Source: a virus. From it: a DNA stretch of 28,673 nucleotides. Shown here piece after piece: positions 21,601-28,673 of this stretch (position 1 is its first letter; each line of letters starts with the position of its first letter). The stretch is taken from positions 1 through 28,673 of IMG/VR virus record IMGVR_UViG_3300035670_001012; one strand, given 5' to 3'. Position numbers and translations under genes: made by a program. The notes below the pieces were generated by a model that was not told the origin of the DNA, did not search any database, and saw nothing but the letters and a program-made list of their open reading frames with translations.

Positions 21601-23873
21601 TCCGGCAGGTTATTCGAGCCGATGTCCTGAAGATTGACTTGAACACGCTAGAGCAACTTACCGGGAACATAGATGAACTCAAGTTCGTTGCGGCCTACGA
21701 TGCCATGCCCAACTTCAAGGGTACGAAATCAGTAAAGGCTGACGACCTAAAAATCTACGGTCCGTATCTAGCACCAGCCGAACTAAAGGTTGGTCAACGA
21801 GTCAAGTACGGAGATGAAAAGGGCATCATTACCGCCATTGACGATACGGCTGAAGAGGCTGTGTACACCTTTGTTCCGTTTGGCGAAACCGGAGTTTTGA
21901 CTAATTATGCCCCAGGTAAGACAAGCCCACGGCTGCGACAGTTTGTTTCAACCGCACCAATCTGGGATGGAACAAAGGGTCTACCCAACAACGTTCGAGT
22001 TGAAGTGTTGAAGTATGACGACAACACGATGGACCTAAGCGACATGGCTGGCGGGTTCATCAACAGAACGACGGGTTTGATTTTCAATCTTTTGAATGAC
22101 TTGTCCGTTCGCAAACTGGAGCGCTCGGCATTGTTCCGTCAGTACTACTACCAGGAAATCGGAAGGCACATCGACAGACTTTCATACGACGAAGGCATCA
22201 GGCTTTACGACGAGATTGCCAGCCGCGCTGCCGAAAACGGAATGAACATTCGTCAGTACTTAGGCGAAGGCGTACTGCAGCGCAATAAGGTTGCTGACAA
22301 AATTGAAAGACTGAAGACGCGTTCAGCATCTGCAACCAAAGGCAAACTAACCGCACGGGACCTTGACGACTTCGCACGTTACAAGGCGATCAATGACACC
22401 AAGGAACTTCTGTACGACGCATCTACGCGCAATAACTTCTACGACGCTTTGCGCATAGTCATGCCATTTGCTGACGCTTGGAAAGACATCGTGTCTACCT
22501 ACATGGCCCTTGGCATGCGACACAACGTGCACATGGTCCGACAGTTCGCTCGCGTTTACCAAGGCATGGAAGAAGCAGATCCAGACCAGGACGGTCGGGG
22601 CTTTTTCTTCCGCAGCCCCACCACCAACGAAGTACAGTTTTCGTTCCCAATGTCAGGTGCAATCTCCAAGGCATTGACTGGCATCAACACACCGCTTACC
22701 GCACCCGTTCAGCGCTTGTCTCAAGGTATCAACATTTACCCAGCACTCGGACCCTACGCACAGTTTGGTCTGTCGCAGTTGTTGAGCAACGATCCAAAGT
22801 ACAACGACATCAAGGAACTGTTCCTTCCTTACGGTGAAACAACGGTTGGCGATTTGGTGACAGCACCAATCCCGGGCATTGCCAAGAAGGCATTCGAAGC
22901 GTTTGTTGCCGACACGGATAACACGAGCAGCACCTATGGCAATGTGTACATGGAAACCGTTCGAGCCCTGAGCGTGAACCCCAAGTACGACCTGTCTACT
23001 GAGCAGGGCCAAAAGGAATTGTTTTCTGATGCACGCTTCCGAGCCAGGATCCTCACAAGCATGCGAATGGTTTCGCAGTTCCTTGGACCAGCATCGGGCA
23101 CGCAGGAGTGGAAGGTTCCAACAAAGCAGGGGGACCAGTACGTCAACGTCATGCTTGAGCAGTTGCGCAAGTTCCAACTCGAAGATTACGACACGGCAAT
23201 CGACAAGTTCTTGAATCTGTATGGAGACGAACTGGCCCTTTACGTTTCGTCAAAGAGCCGGGCATTGCGAGAGGGTCTCGAAGCAACCCAGGAGTTTGGT
23301 GACTGGCAGGCCCTGAACAAGGACATACTTGACCGATACGACCGCATCGGTGCGTACTTTGGACCGGTTGGCTCTGACTTCAACTTTACCGTTTGGGAGC
23401 AGCAGCGTCAGGAAAAAGAGCGAGAGAAACTGTCCGACAAGGAACTGGTCGAACTGGCTCAGTTGCGCATTGGGTCAGCCAAGTATCGAGCCCTGCGCAA
23501 GATGTTCCCGCCAGATCCCAGCGAAAAGCAACGCAGCATCCTGCAGGCTTACCGAGAGCAACTACACGAAGAACTGCCTGGTTTCCCACAATTGCCGGAG
23601 TTCGAGGCCAACAAGTTTGCCAACTCCCTGGTTGAACTACGCGAAGCCATGCAGGACAGTCGGCTTTCGAAGAACCCAATCATGCCGCAGTTGCGTGAGT
23701 ACATGAAAGCCCGTGATGAAATCGAAGCCATCGATGGCGGACTGTCTCTGCGCTCAAAGAAGAAGCAGAAGTATCGTGCCTACCTGTTCTCCTTGGGTGA
23801 GGCTCTCAGCGTAGAAAACCCTGAGTTTGATAGAATCTGGTCACGTCTGTTGTCACAAGAGGTCGAAAGATGA
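18660..23873 (+). CDS. Giant virion-associated protein (1737 aa)
   Basis: The gene starts at ATG 18660, overlapping the previous TAA. The protein is mostly alpha-helical, with a long polar N-terminal third, a region KPLNLATIGYIMRNGMD near residue 706, an SH3/KOW-like piece LKVGQRVKYGDEKGIITAID near 1040-1060, an RNRTTGLIFN-like helix near 1134 and a Lys/Glu-rich C-terminus. I see no peptidoglycan-hydrolase, protease or polymerase motif. It sits between portal and scaffold, where internal core or ejection proteins of short-tailed phages, or other head-completion proteins, are encoded. Whether it is ejected is inference. It is followed directly by three overlapping genes. Confidence 0.75.
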   Translation: MDFNRAFTPEERNQIAGSVESRPSSSVFDTARLADISRQYPWVKPETLTAMAKYQVSDEAVRAVGEQSAMRELAMYDQKKNAQGEMIAPFRYLFDGAGWVAKAARGAVDVLLPEAAQQAITSVASPLAKLAALPQRPAKGAVRWIVAASEIVPETVQNLASMAVGSSNYDLMGLWESTSLAVMLENYENTGSGYFMSQTLREEQAKRARAFRGTVYGNAFTIGRGLTAWAGEGSLAYKYASGVIDAAVLLSVPEPTKYIAKGIYALGQGAKVAGGVLRQIKVGDDINAALKAGGGVRGIVPLLAGDDAKVVQQVMRNSTANMRSEAGIVAELTGQSVDGAKFVSFMQNNPLAIRLVDHLVNTDSAKEILEDVFKFQIRTDTAVNLARAKTKEEVIAALTQPFTLGEGTLNANIGRYRVNQPFKFIRQSRFFTQMPKSMIVVDGTNDLENIDAIKNMMFSMRTAGVAEETITAWADKAINSFSQRGLPTGRYEAFQEYDDAVREIMRANGIVEPVINRVMENSKGGITKLRTYMAERMGVETDNGHLKMLADILMENTDDKVLADLYEKALTLGDDFSFAGPAQLNQLLARVRTLPDPRELRRLTRNPMFQKAFEKVGLGDVDKFALAGRKATIAVERFTNPAKAEEMQNIIKTQRALPKNQQDMEAIQFAVSELDAMRYTENVRTLTGDARKAIELADFVQNRIWKPLNLATIGYIMRNGMDAHIRMAFGGARSLVNGGVLHPLEYIHIAIGLPGKGTKYAKSIGGVDMTNLGVAGRKVFTGEVIPETIAKDIEFIYVGERKFRNNARGVKAAMRYQERTGKPLIVPDKEVVMDNMTARMEIQQQLADTIGMASQRVGFSAFDEVRHGQKTNQYVRKTRGAPGTTDEADYVRGWVTEIQGYNSSEYYRMIARGLQEGKTPDQIADEVADWMLKNQSSLDFRKFVSMHQHGRAYRNVNAPEDSFTLPVDIKGLLAAGKEDAVRQVIRADVLKIDLNTLEQLTGNIDELKFVAAYDAMPNFKGTKSVKADDLKIYGPYLAPAELKVGQRVKYGDEKGIITAIDDTAEEAVYTFVPFGETGVLTNYAPGKTSPRLRQFVSTAPIWDGTKGLPNNVRVEVLKYDDNTMDLSDMAGGFINRTTGLIFNLLNDLSVRKLERSALFRQYYYQEIGRHIDRLSYDEGIRLYDEIASRAAENGMNIRQYLGEGVLQRNKVADKIERLKTRSASATKGKLTARDLDDFARYKAINDTKELLYDASTRNNFYDALRIVMPFADAWKDIVSTYMALGMRHNVHMVRQFARVYQGMEEADPDQDGRGFFFRSPTTNEVQFSFPMSGAISKALTGINTPLTAPVQRLSQGINIYPALGPYAQFGLSQLLSNDPKYNDIKELFLPYGETTVGDLVTAPIPGIAKKAFEAFVADTDNTSSTYGNVYMETVRALSVNPKYDLSTEQGQKELFSDARFRARILTSMRMVSQFLGPASGTQEWKVPTKQGDQYVNVMLEQLRKFQLEDYDTAIDKFLNLYGDELALYVSSKSRALREGLEATQEFGDWQALNKDILDRYDRIGAYFGPVGSDFNFTVWEQQRQEKEREKLSDKELVELAQLRIGSAKYRALRKMFPPDPSEKQRSILQAYREQLHEELPGFPQLPEFEANKFANSLVELREAMQDSRLSKNPIMPQLREYMKARDEIEAIDGGLSLRSKKKQKYRAYLFSLGEALSVENPEFDRIWSRLLSQEVER

Positions 23874-24709
23874 GCGAACAAGAAAACGAAGAAACGACTC
23901 AAACGGCCTCACCTACTGAGGCCTATGAGATTGCGCTCAAAGGATTGTCCGATCAATTCGTTGGTCAGACACCACGACTCGTCAAGGGTGTTCGACCAAA
24001 CATGCTCAATCGCCCGGGCGTTGAGGGATTGGCTGGCACCCGTGCACTTGAGGCAAAGGGCGTAAGTCTTGCGGGAGCACAGTTTCTTGCTGAGCGCGCA
24101 CAGGGACAGTACTGGCTCGGACCGGGACTGGTTGATGCTGAAGGTTTCATTGCCAGCAACGAGTACGACCTAGATGTTGACCCGACGAACATCTTGACCA
24201 ACATGACAAAGGAACAAAGAAAACTCTGGGCCAAGGAAGCAGATCGCATTGGTTTCTATGGCGGCTCTAATCCCAGTTCCATCATTACGCAAACCGGGGA
24301 AAGTTTCTCCAATGCTGACGTGCTTGCCATGCAGGTATTCCTAAGGGCATCAAATCTTCAAGGCGTCACATTCAGTGTGCTGTTCTCTCAGATGCAACAG
24401 ATGGCATCCGCTGCCGTCAAGGGAACTGCGGTAAAGGTAACAGCACCAGAAGACATCGCTTATTACTTCCGTCAGCAATGGCTCAATGCTTACGGCACCA
24501 TGCCGACAAAGCAAAAGATTGACGAAGCAATCAAGGGCTACCAACAGATGGAGCGTCAAGCAGCAGCGCGTTCGCAGCAGGCTCCGTCAGTCACCACTGG
24601 GACAAGGGCACTGGCAATGGATCTTGGCAAGCCAGAGCAACGAGGTGGCACGCTTGTCGGTAGGGCAGTACAGCGCGCATTCAGAGTTCTTGGTGGAGGC
24701 GCACAGTAA
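23870..24709 (+). CDS. Probable virion protein (279 aa)
   Basis: Starts at ATG 23870 in an ATGA overlap with the giant gene. After an acidic disordered start (MSEQENEETTQTASPTEAYE) the protein is compact and helical, with LAGAQFLAERAQGQYWLG, NADVLAMQVFLRASNLQGV and a helix AYYFRQQWLNAYGTMPTKQK before a Gln-rich end. The pattern of a Y-x-x-x-x-W helix with a GTMPT turn resembles other phage head or internal proteins I have seen, but I cannot name the family. It ends at 24709, which is also the first base of the next ATG (TAATG). Confidence 0.65.
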   Translation: MSEQENEETTQTASPTEAYEIALKGLSDQFVGQTPRLVKGVRPNMLNRPGVEGLAGTRALEAKGVSLAGAQFLAERAQGQYWLGPGLVDAEGFIASNEYDLDVDPTNILTNMTKEQRKLWAKEADRIGFYGGSNPSSIITQTGESFSNADVLAMQVFLRASNLQGVTFSVLFSQMQQMASAAVKGTAVKVTAPEDIAYYFRQQWLNAYGTMPTKQKIDEAIKGYQQMERQAAARSQQAPSVTTGTRALAMDLGKPEQRGGTLVGRAVQRAFRVLGGGAQ

Positions 24710-25752
24710 TGGCAACCGTTTCCAATCCTGGTACTGGCCGCGACAAGTGGATCAAAGAACAACTGACACTGCAGAACAAGAAGGATACGCCAGCCAATAG
24801 AAAGAAACTCGGCGCTGAGTACGACCAGATTTATGTCGGTGGCAATCGCAAGGACTGGCGCACATTCTTCAAGATGTCCTTCCCGCAATTGGCGGACATG
24901 CTCGACGGGGCAGATGGCGAGCGTCAAGCAAGGGAAGTTTTCGGTGACCTTATTGACCTGTTCATCGATGTCGCCACCAACCCAGATCAATATGACTTCG
25001 ATACACAGGCCGGATTGGACGCCTTTGACAGAAAGGTCCAGGGCACCCAGTACGCCATCCGAACAACCGACAAGCAGGCCCAATGGGATGCGCTGGATTC
25101 GGCGGAAAAAAATCGCCAGATTGAATCCACCAAGCGAGCAATTGCCACTGCCTTTGCGTCTTCGCAGTTGACCAACAAAGAACTTGGTGACCTATCGGTC
25201 TTACGGCTACGCAACGGATTGACGGACCTGGAACTGAAGTACCTGGTCTTCGACCGCCTGGCTACCCGTCCCGGTGATGGCACCATCATGCAAACCACGG
25301 AAGCCATGGACCTTGTCAAGACTCTTCGAGCATATAACTACCCATTCCTGGAACAGGACATTAGCAATGCGCTGACCGGTGCAACCGTTGGTGATGTGCC
25401 ACAGAGTTCCGAGTTGTTGATTGCCAAAGCCAAGAACGCCGCCAAGACAAGGTACGGACAGTTTGCTGATCTGATCGACCAAGGCTTTACGGTCGATGAC
25501 ATCTTCGATCCGTATCGACAACTTGCCGCTAAGACACTCGGCAAGTCGGTGAATGACATACGGCTTGACAATGCTGATTACGAAAAGGTGTTGCGTGCGA
25601 ACCCGGCCACCGGAGAAACGTGGACTGGATTTGACTGGGTCAAGGAATTGAAGACCGATGAAAAGTATGGGTGGCAGTTCACGCCCGAGGCAAACCAACA
25701 GGCAAGTAGCATCGTGTCGACAATCGAAAGGGCATTCGGGTTCCGACGATGA
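24709..25752 (+). CDS. Probable virion protein (347 aa)
   Basis: ATG 24709 overlaps the preceding TAA. The product is highly charged and helical (LGAEYDQIYVGGNRKDWRTF, FGDLIDLFIDVATNPDQYDF, AIATAFASSQLTNKELGDLS) with a later NPATGETWTGFDWVKELKTD segment. No known motif was seen. It is coupled to both neighbours by overlaps and is likely made in the same complex as the 279- and 383-aa proteins. Its ending ATGA (25749) starts the next gene. Confidence 0.65.
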   Translation: MATVSNPGTGRDKWIKEQLTLQNKKDTPANRKKLGAEYDQIYVGGNRKDWRTFFKMSFPQLADMLDGADGERQAREVFGDLIDLFIDVATNPDQYDFDTQAGLDAFDRKVQGTQYAIRTTDKQAQWDALDSAEKNRQIESTKRAIATAFASSQLTNKELGDLSVLRLRNGLTDLELKYLVFDRLATRPGDGTIMQTTEAMDLVKTLRAYNYPFLEQDISNALTGATVGDVPQSSELLIAKAKNAAKTRYGQFADLIDQGFTVDDIFDPYRQLAAKTLGKSVNDIRLDNADYEKVLRANPATGETWTGFDWVKELKTDEKYGWQFTPEANQQASSIVSTIERAFGFRR

Positions 25753-26900
25753 GCATGGCATTTCTCCCTGAAGAAGATGTTGCAACGATTCGCCCAGAAG
25801 ATCGGACGGCTCTCGTTGCTGCTGGTGTTTTGGCACCAAATCAACCAGGTTTAGATGCACCGTTCGTTGGTGACGATACGGTGGTTCCACCACCACCAGA
25901 CACGGGCAGGCGACCACCACCAGGTTTCGACGACGAGGACGACGACACGGGGGACGACGACGACACGGGGGACGACGACACGGCGGACCCCACCCCACAA
26001 GAAGACCCAGCCGCAGCAGCCGCAGCAGCAGCCGCAGCCAGAGAACAGAACAATGCTTTTAGCCGTATTCAGGCAGCACTTGCTCGCTATGGCTTGTCCT
26101 CGCTGGAGGGTTCGATTAGGTCAATCATCACCGGTGGCATGGTTGATCTCAGGGATGAAAATGCATTGCTATTTGCGCTGCGTGAAGAGCCTGCCTACAG
26201 GGAAAGGTTTGCTGCCAACGAAGCACGCAGAAAGGCGGGTCTTGCCGAACTTGATCCCGCAACCTATCTCGGACTGGAACAGCAGTATCGCAACATCCTT
26301 CAGTTCAACGGATTGCCACTCGGTTTCTATGACGAACTAAGCGACTTCCAGGGTTTCATCGAGGGCGACGTTTCTCCAGCCGAACTACAACAGCGAGTGC
26401 AAGAAGGATACAGAAGGGTTGCGAATGCAGACCCTGCAGTCAAGCAACAGATGCGTGAACTGTACGGGGTGACCGAGGGTGACCTGGCTGCTTACTTCCT
26501 TGATCCCAAGCGAGCCCAGCCATTGCTGACAACGCCAGACAGAATCAAGCAAGCCAAGGCTGCCCAGATTGCGGCACGCGGTCTGGAGCAAGGGCGAACC
26601 CAACTTGACAAAACCGAAGCCGAAATGCTGGTTGAGCGCGGTATTACCGAAGAGCAAGCACAGCAGCAGTTTTCTCAACGCGGTTTGTTGAGCGGTTTGT
26701 ATCAGGCAATGACTGGCGAAGAGACTCTGACCAGGCAAGAAGAACTTGGAGCCACATTTGGCTACGACCCAGAAGCACAGAAGAAACTCATGCAAAGACG
26801 TAGTCAGCGACTAGCCGAGTTCCGGGGCGGTGGGGGATTTGCCCGCACTACAGGCGCAACTTCTGGCACCATTGAAACTGGAGTTGGTGCCGCCCAGTAA
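25749..26900 (+). CDS. Probable virion protein with Asp/Ala-rich linker (383 aa)
   Basis: ATG 25749 overlaps the preceding stop (ATGA). Residues 40-97 are low complexity: a Pro-rich part, an aspartate-rich DDDTG repeat (about 60-80) and ten alanines (88-97). A folded helical domain follows from about 100 (ARYGLSSLEGSIRSIITGGM, ILQFNGLPLGFYDELSDF, LYGVTEGDLAAYFLDPKRAQ). The end is glycine-rich (EFRGGGGFARTTGATSGTIE). The acidic linker is unusual beside the basic 939-aa protein and could bind it or mimic DNA. The function is unknown. It ends 4 bases before the -35 of the scaffold promoter. Confidence 0.65.
   Translation: MSMAFLPEEDVATIRPEDRTALVAAGVLAPNQPGLDAPFVGDDTVVPPPPDTGRRPPPGFDDEDDDTGDDDDTGDDDTADPTPQEDPAAAAAAAAAAREQNNAFSRIQAALARYGLSSLEGSIRSIITGGMVDLRDENALLFALREEPAYRERFAANEARRKAGLAELDPATYLGLEQQYRNILQFNGLPLGFYDELSDFQGFIEGDVSPAELQQRVQEGYRRVANADPAVKQQMRELYGVTEGDLAAYFLDPKRAQPLLTTPDRIKQAKAAQIAARGLEQGRTQLDKTEAEMLVERGITEEQAQQQFSQRGLLSGLYQAMTGEETLTRQEELGATFGYDPEAQKKLMQRRSQRLAEFRGGGGFARTTGATSGTIETGVGAAQ
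25929..25986 (+). repeat. GACGACGACACGGGG-type coding repeats
   Basis: GAC triplets separated by ACGGGG form three imperfect copies here, encoding the DDDTG repeats in the 383-aa protein. Such short GC-rich repeats can change copy number. Confidence 0.8.
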
Positions 26901-26904
26901 CCAC

Positions 26905-26933
26905 TTGACAAACTGGCAATCTATGTGTATAGT
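26905..26933 (+). promoter_or_regulatory. Consensus promoter for scaffold and capsid genes
   Basis: TTGACA (26905-26910) and TATAGT (26928-26933) are separated by exactly 17 bases, close to the bacterial vegetative promoter consensus. It lies 59 bases upstream of the scaffold ATG and is the best promoter in the window. Strong independent transcription of scaffold and major capsid fits their high demand. Confidence 0.85.
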
Positions 26934-26991
26934 TGTCAGTACAGCCCCCAGGCTACCTCCGGTCATGGGGTGGGTAAAAGGAGTGTGAGTC

Positions 26992-27444
26992 ATGTCCAAC
27001 GTTCACGATCAATTCGATGACGAGGTAGTGGAACAGACCGAGAAGAATCCGGTGCGCGCAAGAATGCGAGAACTGGAATCTGAAGTCAAAGCCCTACGAG
27101 ACAAGGCAGCGGAAGCCGAAAGGCTTCAACGAGAACTGGCATTTTCAAAAGCCGGTATCCCGCTTGATTCACCGATGTCCAAGTACTTCGTAAAGGCTTA
27201 TGACGGAGAGGTAACTCCCGAAGCAATCCGCAAGGCAGCAGAGGAAGCCAATCTCATCCAAGCCGAAAGGCCATCGGCAGATGACTCCGAGCAAAGAGCA
27301 TGGAGTCGATTGCAGAAGGCAAGTGCCACAGCACAAACAAGTGACCCTGTGGTGGATTGGAACACTCGTTTGAACCAAGCCCGTAATCAAGAAGAAGTGA
27401 TGCAGATCTTGGCTCAAGCAAGACAAGAATCACAAAACATCTAG
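26992..27444 (+). CDS. Capsid scaffolding protein
   Basis: ATG 26992 follows AAAAGGAG. The 150-aa protein lies directly before the capsid gene and has the composition of a scaffold: acidic N-terminus, a coiled coil (RELESEVKALRDKAAEAERL, about 26-45), then AFSKAGIPLDSPMSKYFVKA and a helical, Gln-rich end. Scaffolds drive procapsid assembly and are then lost. The strong upstream promoter and its place before the major capsid support this call. There is no protease motif in it or nearby. Confidence 0.75.
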   Translation: MSNVHDQFDDEVVEQTEKNPVRARMRELESEVKALRDKAAEAERLQRELAFSKAGIPLDSPMSKYFVKAYDGEVTPEAIRKAAEEANLIQAERPSADDSEQRAWSRLQKASATAQTSDPVVDWNTRLNQARNQEEVMQILAQARQESQNI

Positions 27445-27452
27445 TCCGCAGG

Positions 27453-27471
27453 CCTCCGTGCCTGTCGGAGG
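27453..27471 (+). promoter_or_regulatory. Hairpin containing the upstream Shine-Dalgarno of the capsid gene
   Basis: CCTCCG (27453-27458) pairs with CGGAGG (27466-27471). The right arm contains GGAGG, but this is 16 bases before ATG 27488, longer than usual; a weaker AGG lies 3 bases before the ATG. The hairpin may control or position ribosome loading on the capsid message. Confidence 0.4.
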
Positions 27472-27487
27472 AAAGCAATAACAGGTA

Positions 27488-28450
27488 ATGACAAAGACAC
27501 AAACAAGCGACCTGCTTACAGACCAGGTTGCATTTGACAGGATTGCGTACTTCGCACTCCGAAGCGAACTTCTGTTCGACTCGGTTGCAGACGTAATGCC
27601 AGTTGCACAGGCGATGCCTGGCTCAAGCGTGAAGTTCACAATCTTCAACGACTTGGCAGAAAAGACCAGCACCCTCACCGAGGACACCGACGTCACCCCA
27701 GTGGTGATGGGCGACTCCCAGGTTGAAGTGACGTTGGCCGAGTACGGCAACGCAGTGAACACGACCGCCAAGTTGCGTGGAACTTCGTTCCTCGACGTGG
27801 ATGCGGCAGCCGCGAACCTCGTTGGTTACAACGCCGGTATCAGCATCGACGGAGTTATCCGTGAAGTGCTGGCCGCTGGTAGCAACGTGGTGTACGGCGG
27901 TGGTGGAAGCACCACCCCGACCGCTCGCAACGAAATCGAAGCAAGCGACATCATCGAGGCAAACGACATTCGCAAGATTGTCGCCGCTCTTCGCAAGGCC
28001 AACGCAGTGTCGTTCAACGGCATGTACATGGGCTTCATTCACCCAGACGTTTCGTACGATCTTCGCAAGGAGACCGGCGTGGCTTCGTGGCGTGACCCGC
28101 ACGTGTACAGCGACCCAGCCAACATCTACAACGGCGAAGTCGGAGCATTTGAAGGCGTGCGTTTCATTGAGACGCCGCGTGCCAAAGTGTTCGAGGATGT
28201 CTCGAACGGCTCGGGCTCAACCGGAACCGTGGATGCGTACTGCACGCACATCATGGGCCGTCAGGCTCTTGCCAAGGCACACAGCATCGTTGATGGCAAC
28301 GGTCCGTTCCCGCGTGTCGTGCGCGGTCCGGTCGTCGACGTTCTGTCGCGCTTCCAGCCTGTTGGTTGGTACTGGCTCGGTGGCTACGCACGATTCCGTG
28401 AGGCATCGCTGCGCCGCGTTGAGTCGGCATCAAGCCTCGGCGCAAACTGA
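27488..28450 (+). CDS. Major capsid protein (N4gp56 family)
   Basis: The 320-aa protein matches the N4gp56-type major capsid proteins in length and pattern: MPVAQAMPGSSVKFTIFNDL near the N-terminus, TLAEYGNAVNTTAKLRG (about 80-96), an ASDIIEANDIRKIVAALRKA helix, MGFIHPDVSYDLRKET and EGVRFIETPRAKVF. These are HK97-fold capsid proteins. ATG 27488 is preceded by a hairpin containing GGAGG. Codon use is visibly biased to preferred codons (TTC, GAC, AAC, CGC), as expected for the most abundant virion protein. A strong terminator lies 25 bases downstream. Confidence 0.88.
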   Translation: MTKTQTSDLLTDQVAFDRIAYFALRSELLFDSVADVMPVAQAMPGSSVKFTIFNDLAEKTSTLTEDTDVTPVVMGDSQVEVTLAEYGNAVNTTAKLRGTSFLDVDAAAANLVGYNAGISIDGVIREVLAAGSNVVYGGGGSTTPTARNEIEASDIIEANDIRKIVAALRKANAVSFNGMYMGFIHPDVSYDLRKETGVASWRDPHVYSDPANIYNGEVGAFEGVRFIETPRAKVFEDVSNGSGSTGTVDAYCTHIMGRQALAKAHSIVDGNGPFPRVVRGPVVDVLSRFQPVGWYWLGGYARFREASLRRVESASSLGAN

Positions 28451-28475
28451 ACTAACTAGTTCAGCAACGTAATCG

Positions 28476-28520
28476 GTGGGGGGCGGGGTTTCCTCCCCTG
28501 CCCCGTCCCCCCACTTATTC
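28476..28520 (+). terminator. Strong intrinsic terminator after the capsid gene
   Basis: GTGGGGGG-C-GGGG (28476-28488) pairs with CCCCG-T-CCCCCCAC (28501-28514), with one bulged T and a 12-base loop, followed by TTATTC. It separates the highly expressed capsid gene from the next gene. Confidence 0.8.
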
Positions 28521-28523
28521 TCC

Positions 28524-28532
28524 TGCTATCAT
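28524..28532 (+). promoter_or_regulatory. Extended -10 promoter for the next gene
   Basis: TGC-TATCAT ends 17 bases before ATG 28550, behind the terminator. GAGGCGAGG (28535-28543) is a ribosome binding site for the same gene. No -35 consensus is seen. Confidence 0.5.
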
Positions 28533-28549
28533 CTGAGGCGAGGTAATTG

Positions 28550-28673
28550 ATGTCCGGTATTTCTAACTACGCTGAGAACAAACTTCTCGACACACTTCGC
28601 GCTCAATCCTTTTCCGTGAGCAACGTCTACGTCAAGTTGCACACCGGTGATCCTGGTGAGGATGGCACGTCTA
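28550..28673 (+). CDS. Gp80-like head-tail or tail protein (partial)
   Basis: ATG 28550 follows GAGGCGAGG. The 41 visible residues, MSGISNYAENKLLDTLRAQS then VSNVYVKLHTGDPGEDGTS, have the LSNYAEN-x-LLD opening and V-K-L-H-T-G-DP strand typical of a small phage protein family often annotated as Gp80-like or tail fiber. Its place right after the capsid gene fits a head-tail connection role. The gene runs off the right edge. Confidence 0.65.
   Translation, partial: MSGISNYAENKLLDTLRAQSFSVSNVYVKLHTGDPGEDGTS

Noticed and set aside
18660-23873. Virion RNA polymerase like that of phage N4
   Set aside because: Considered because the capsid is N4gp56-type, but no polymerase motifs were visible and the protein is half the length.
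25207-25998. Minus-strand frame (263 aa)
   Set aside because: Opposite strand of two coupled virion genes; its Arg/Pro-rich part comes from the GAC repeats.

Overview
The window looks like part of a tailed-phage genome, or a phage contig, infecting an actinobacterium. Every supported gene is on the + strand. Genes are tightly packed with ATGA, TAGTG or TGATG overlaps, and the right half carries a recognisable packaging and head module: terminase large subunit, portal, scaffold and major capsid protein. An actinobacterial host is inferred from a WhiB-type iron-sulfur regulator, a secreted lysozyme-like protein resembling actinobacterial ones (possibly Acidimicrobiia), and several structural genes that appear to have leaderless, extended -10 promoters. 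No integrase, DNA polymerase, tRNA or CRISPR array was seen.

Region 1 (1-5931) is an early or DNA-metabolism block. It runs: a partial gene, a 57-aa protein, a DUF6378-like protein, a small DNA-binding-like protein, a calcineurin-like phosphoesterase, a small unknown, a YqaJ-type exonuclease, an Erf/Sak-like single-strand annealing protein, a PD-(D/E)XK resolvase-like protein, a signal-peptide lysozyme-like protein, WhiB, and five micro-proteins, two of them zinc-ribbon-like. It ends at a strong intrinsic terminator (5968-5999).

Region 2 (6037-11041) is the most unusual part. Two cassettes, each a long G/C hairpin running into an identical 23-nt TTGACA-containing sequence, stand 55-60 nt upstream of the start codons of the 118-aa gene (6144) and the 97-aa gene (10648). 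Between them lies an operon of a 271-aa unknown, a MoxR-like AAA+ ATPase, a VWA/MIDAS protein, a 217-aa unknown and a small membrane protein. The two unknowns flanking the ATPase-VWA pair begin with similar residues. The region closes with tandem near-identical terminators.

Region 3 (11142-28673) is the packaging and virion-assembly module. A small basic protein comes first, then a 335-bp structured non-coding stretch. After these: a terminase with an N-terminal helix-turn-helix extension, a 939-aa basic low-complexity protein, the portal, a 125-aa protein, a giant 1737-aa protein, three translationally coupled probable virion proteins, a scaffold with a textbook promoter, an N4gp56-family major capsid protein, a strong terminator, and the start of a Gp80-like head-tail or tail protein cut by the window edge. 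The 939-aa and 1737-aa proteins and the three genes before the scaffold are probably capsid-internal or ejected proteins; this is inferred only from position and composition.
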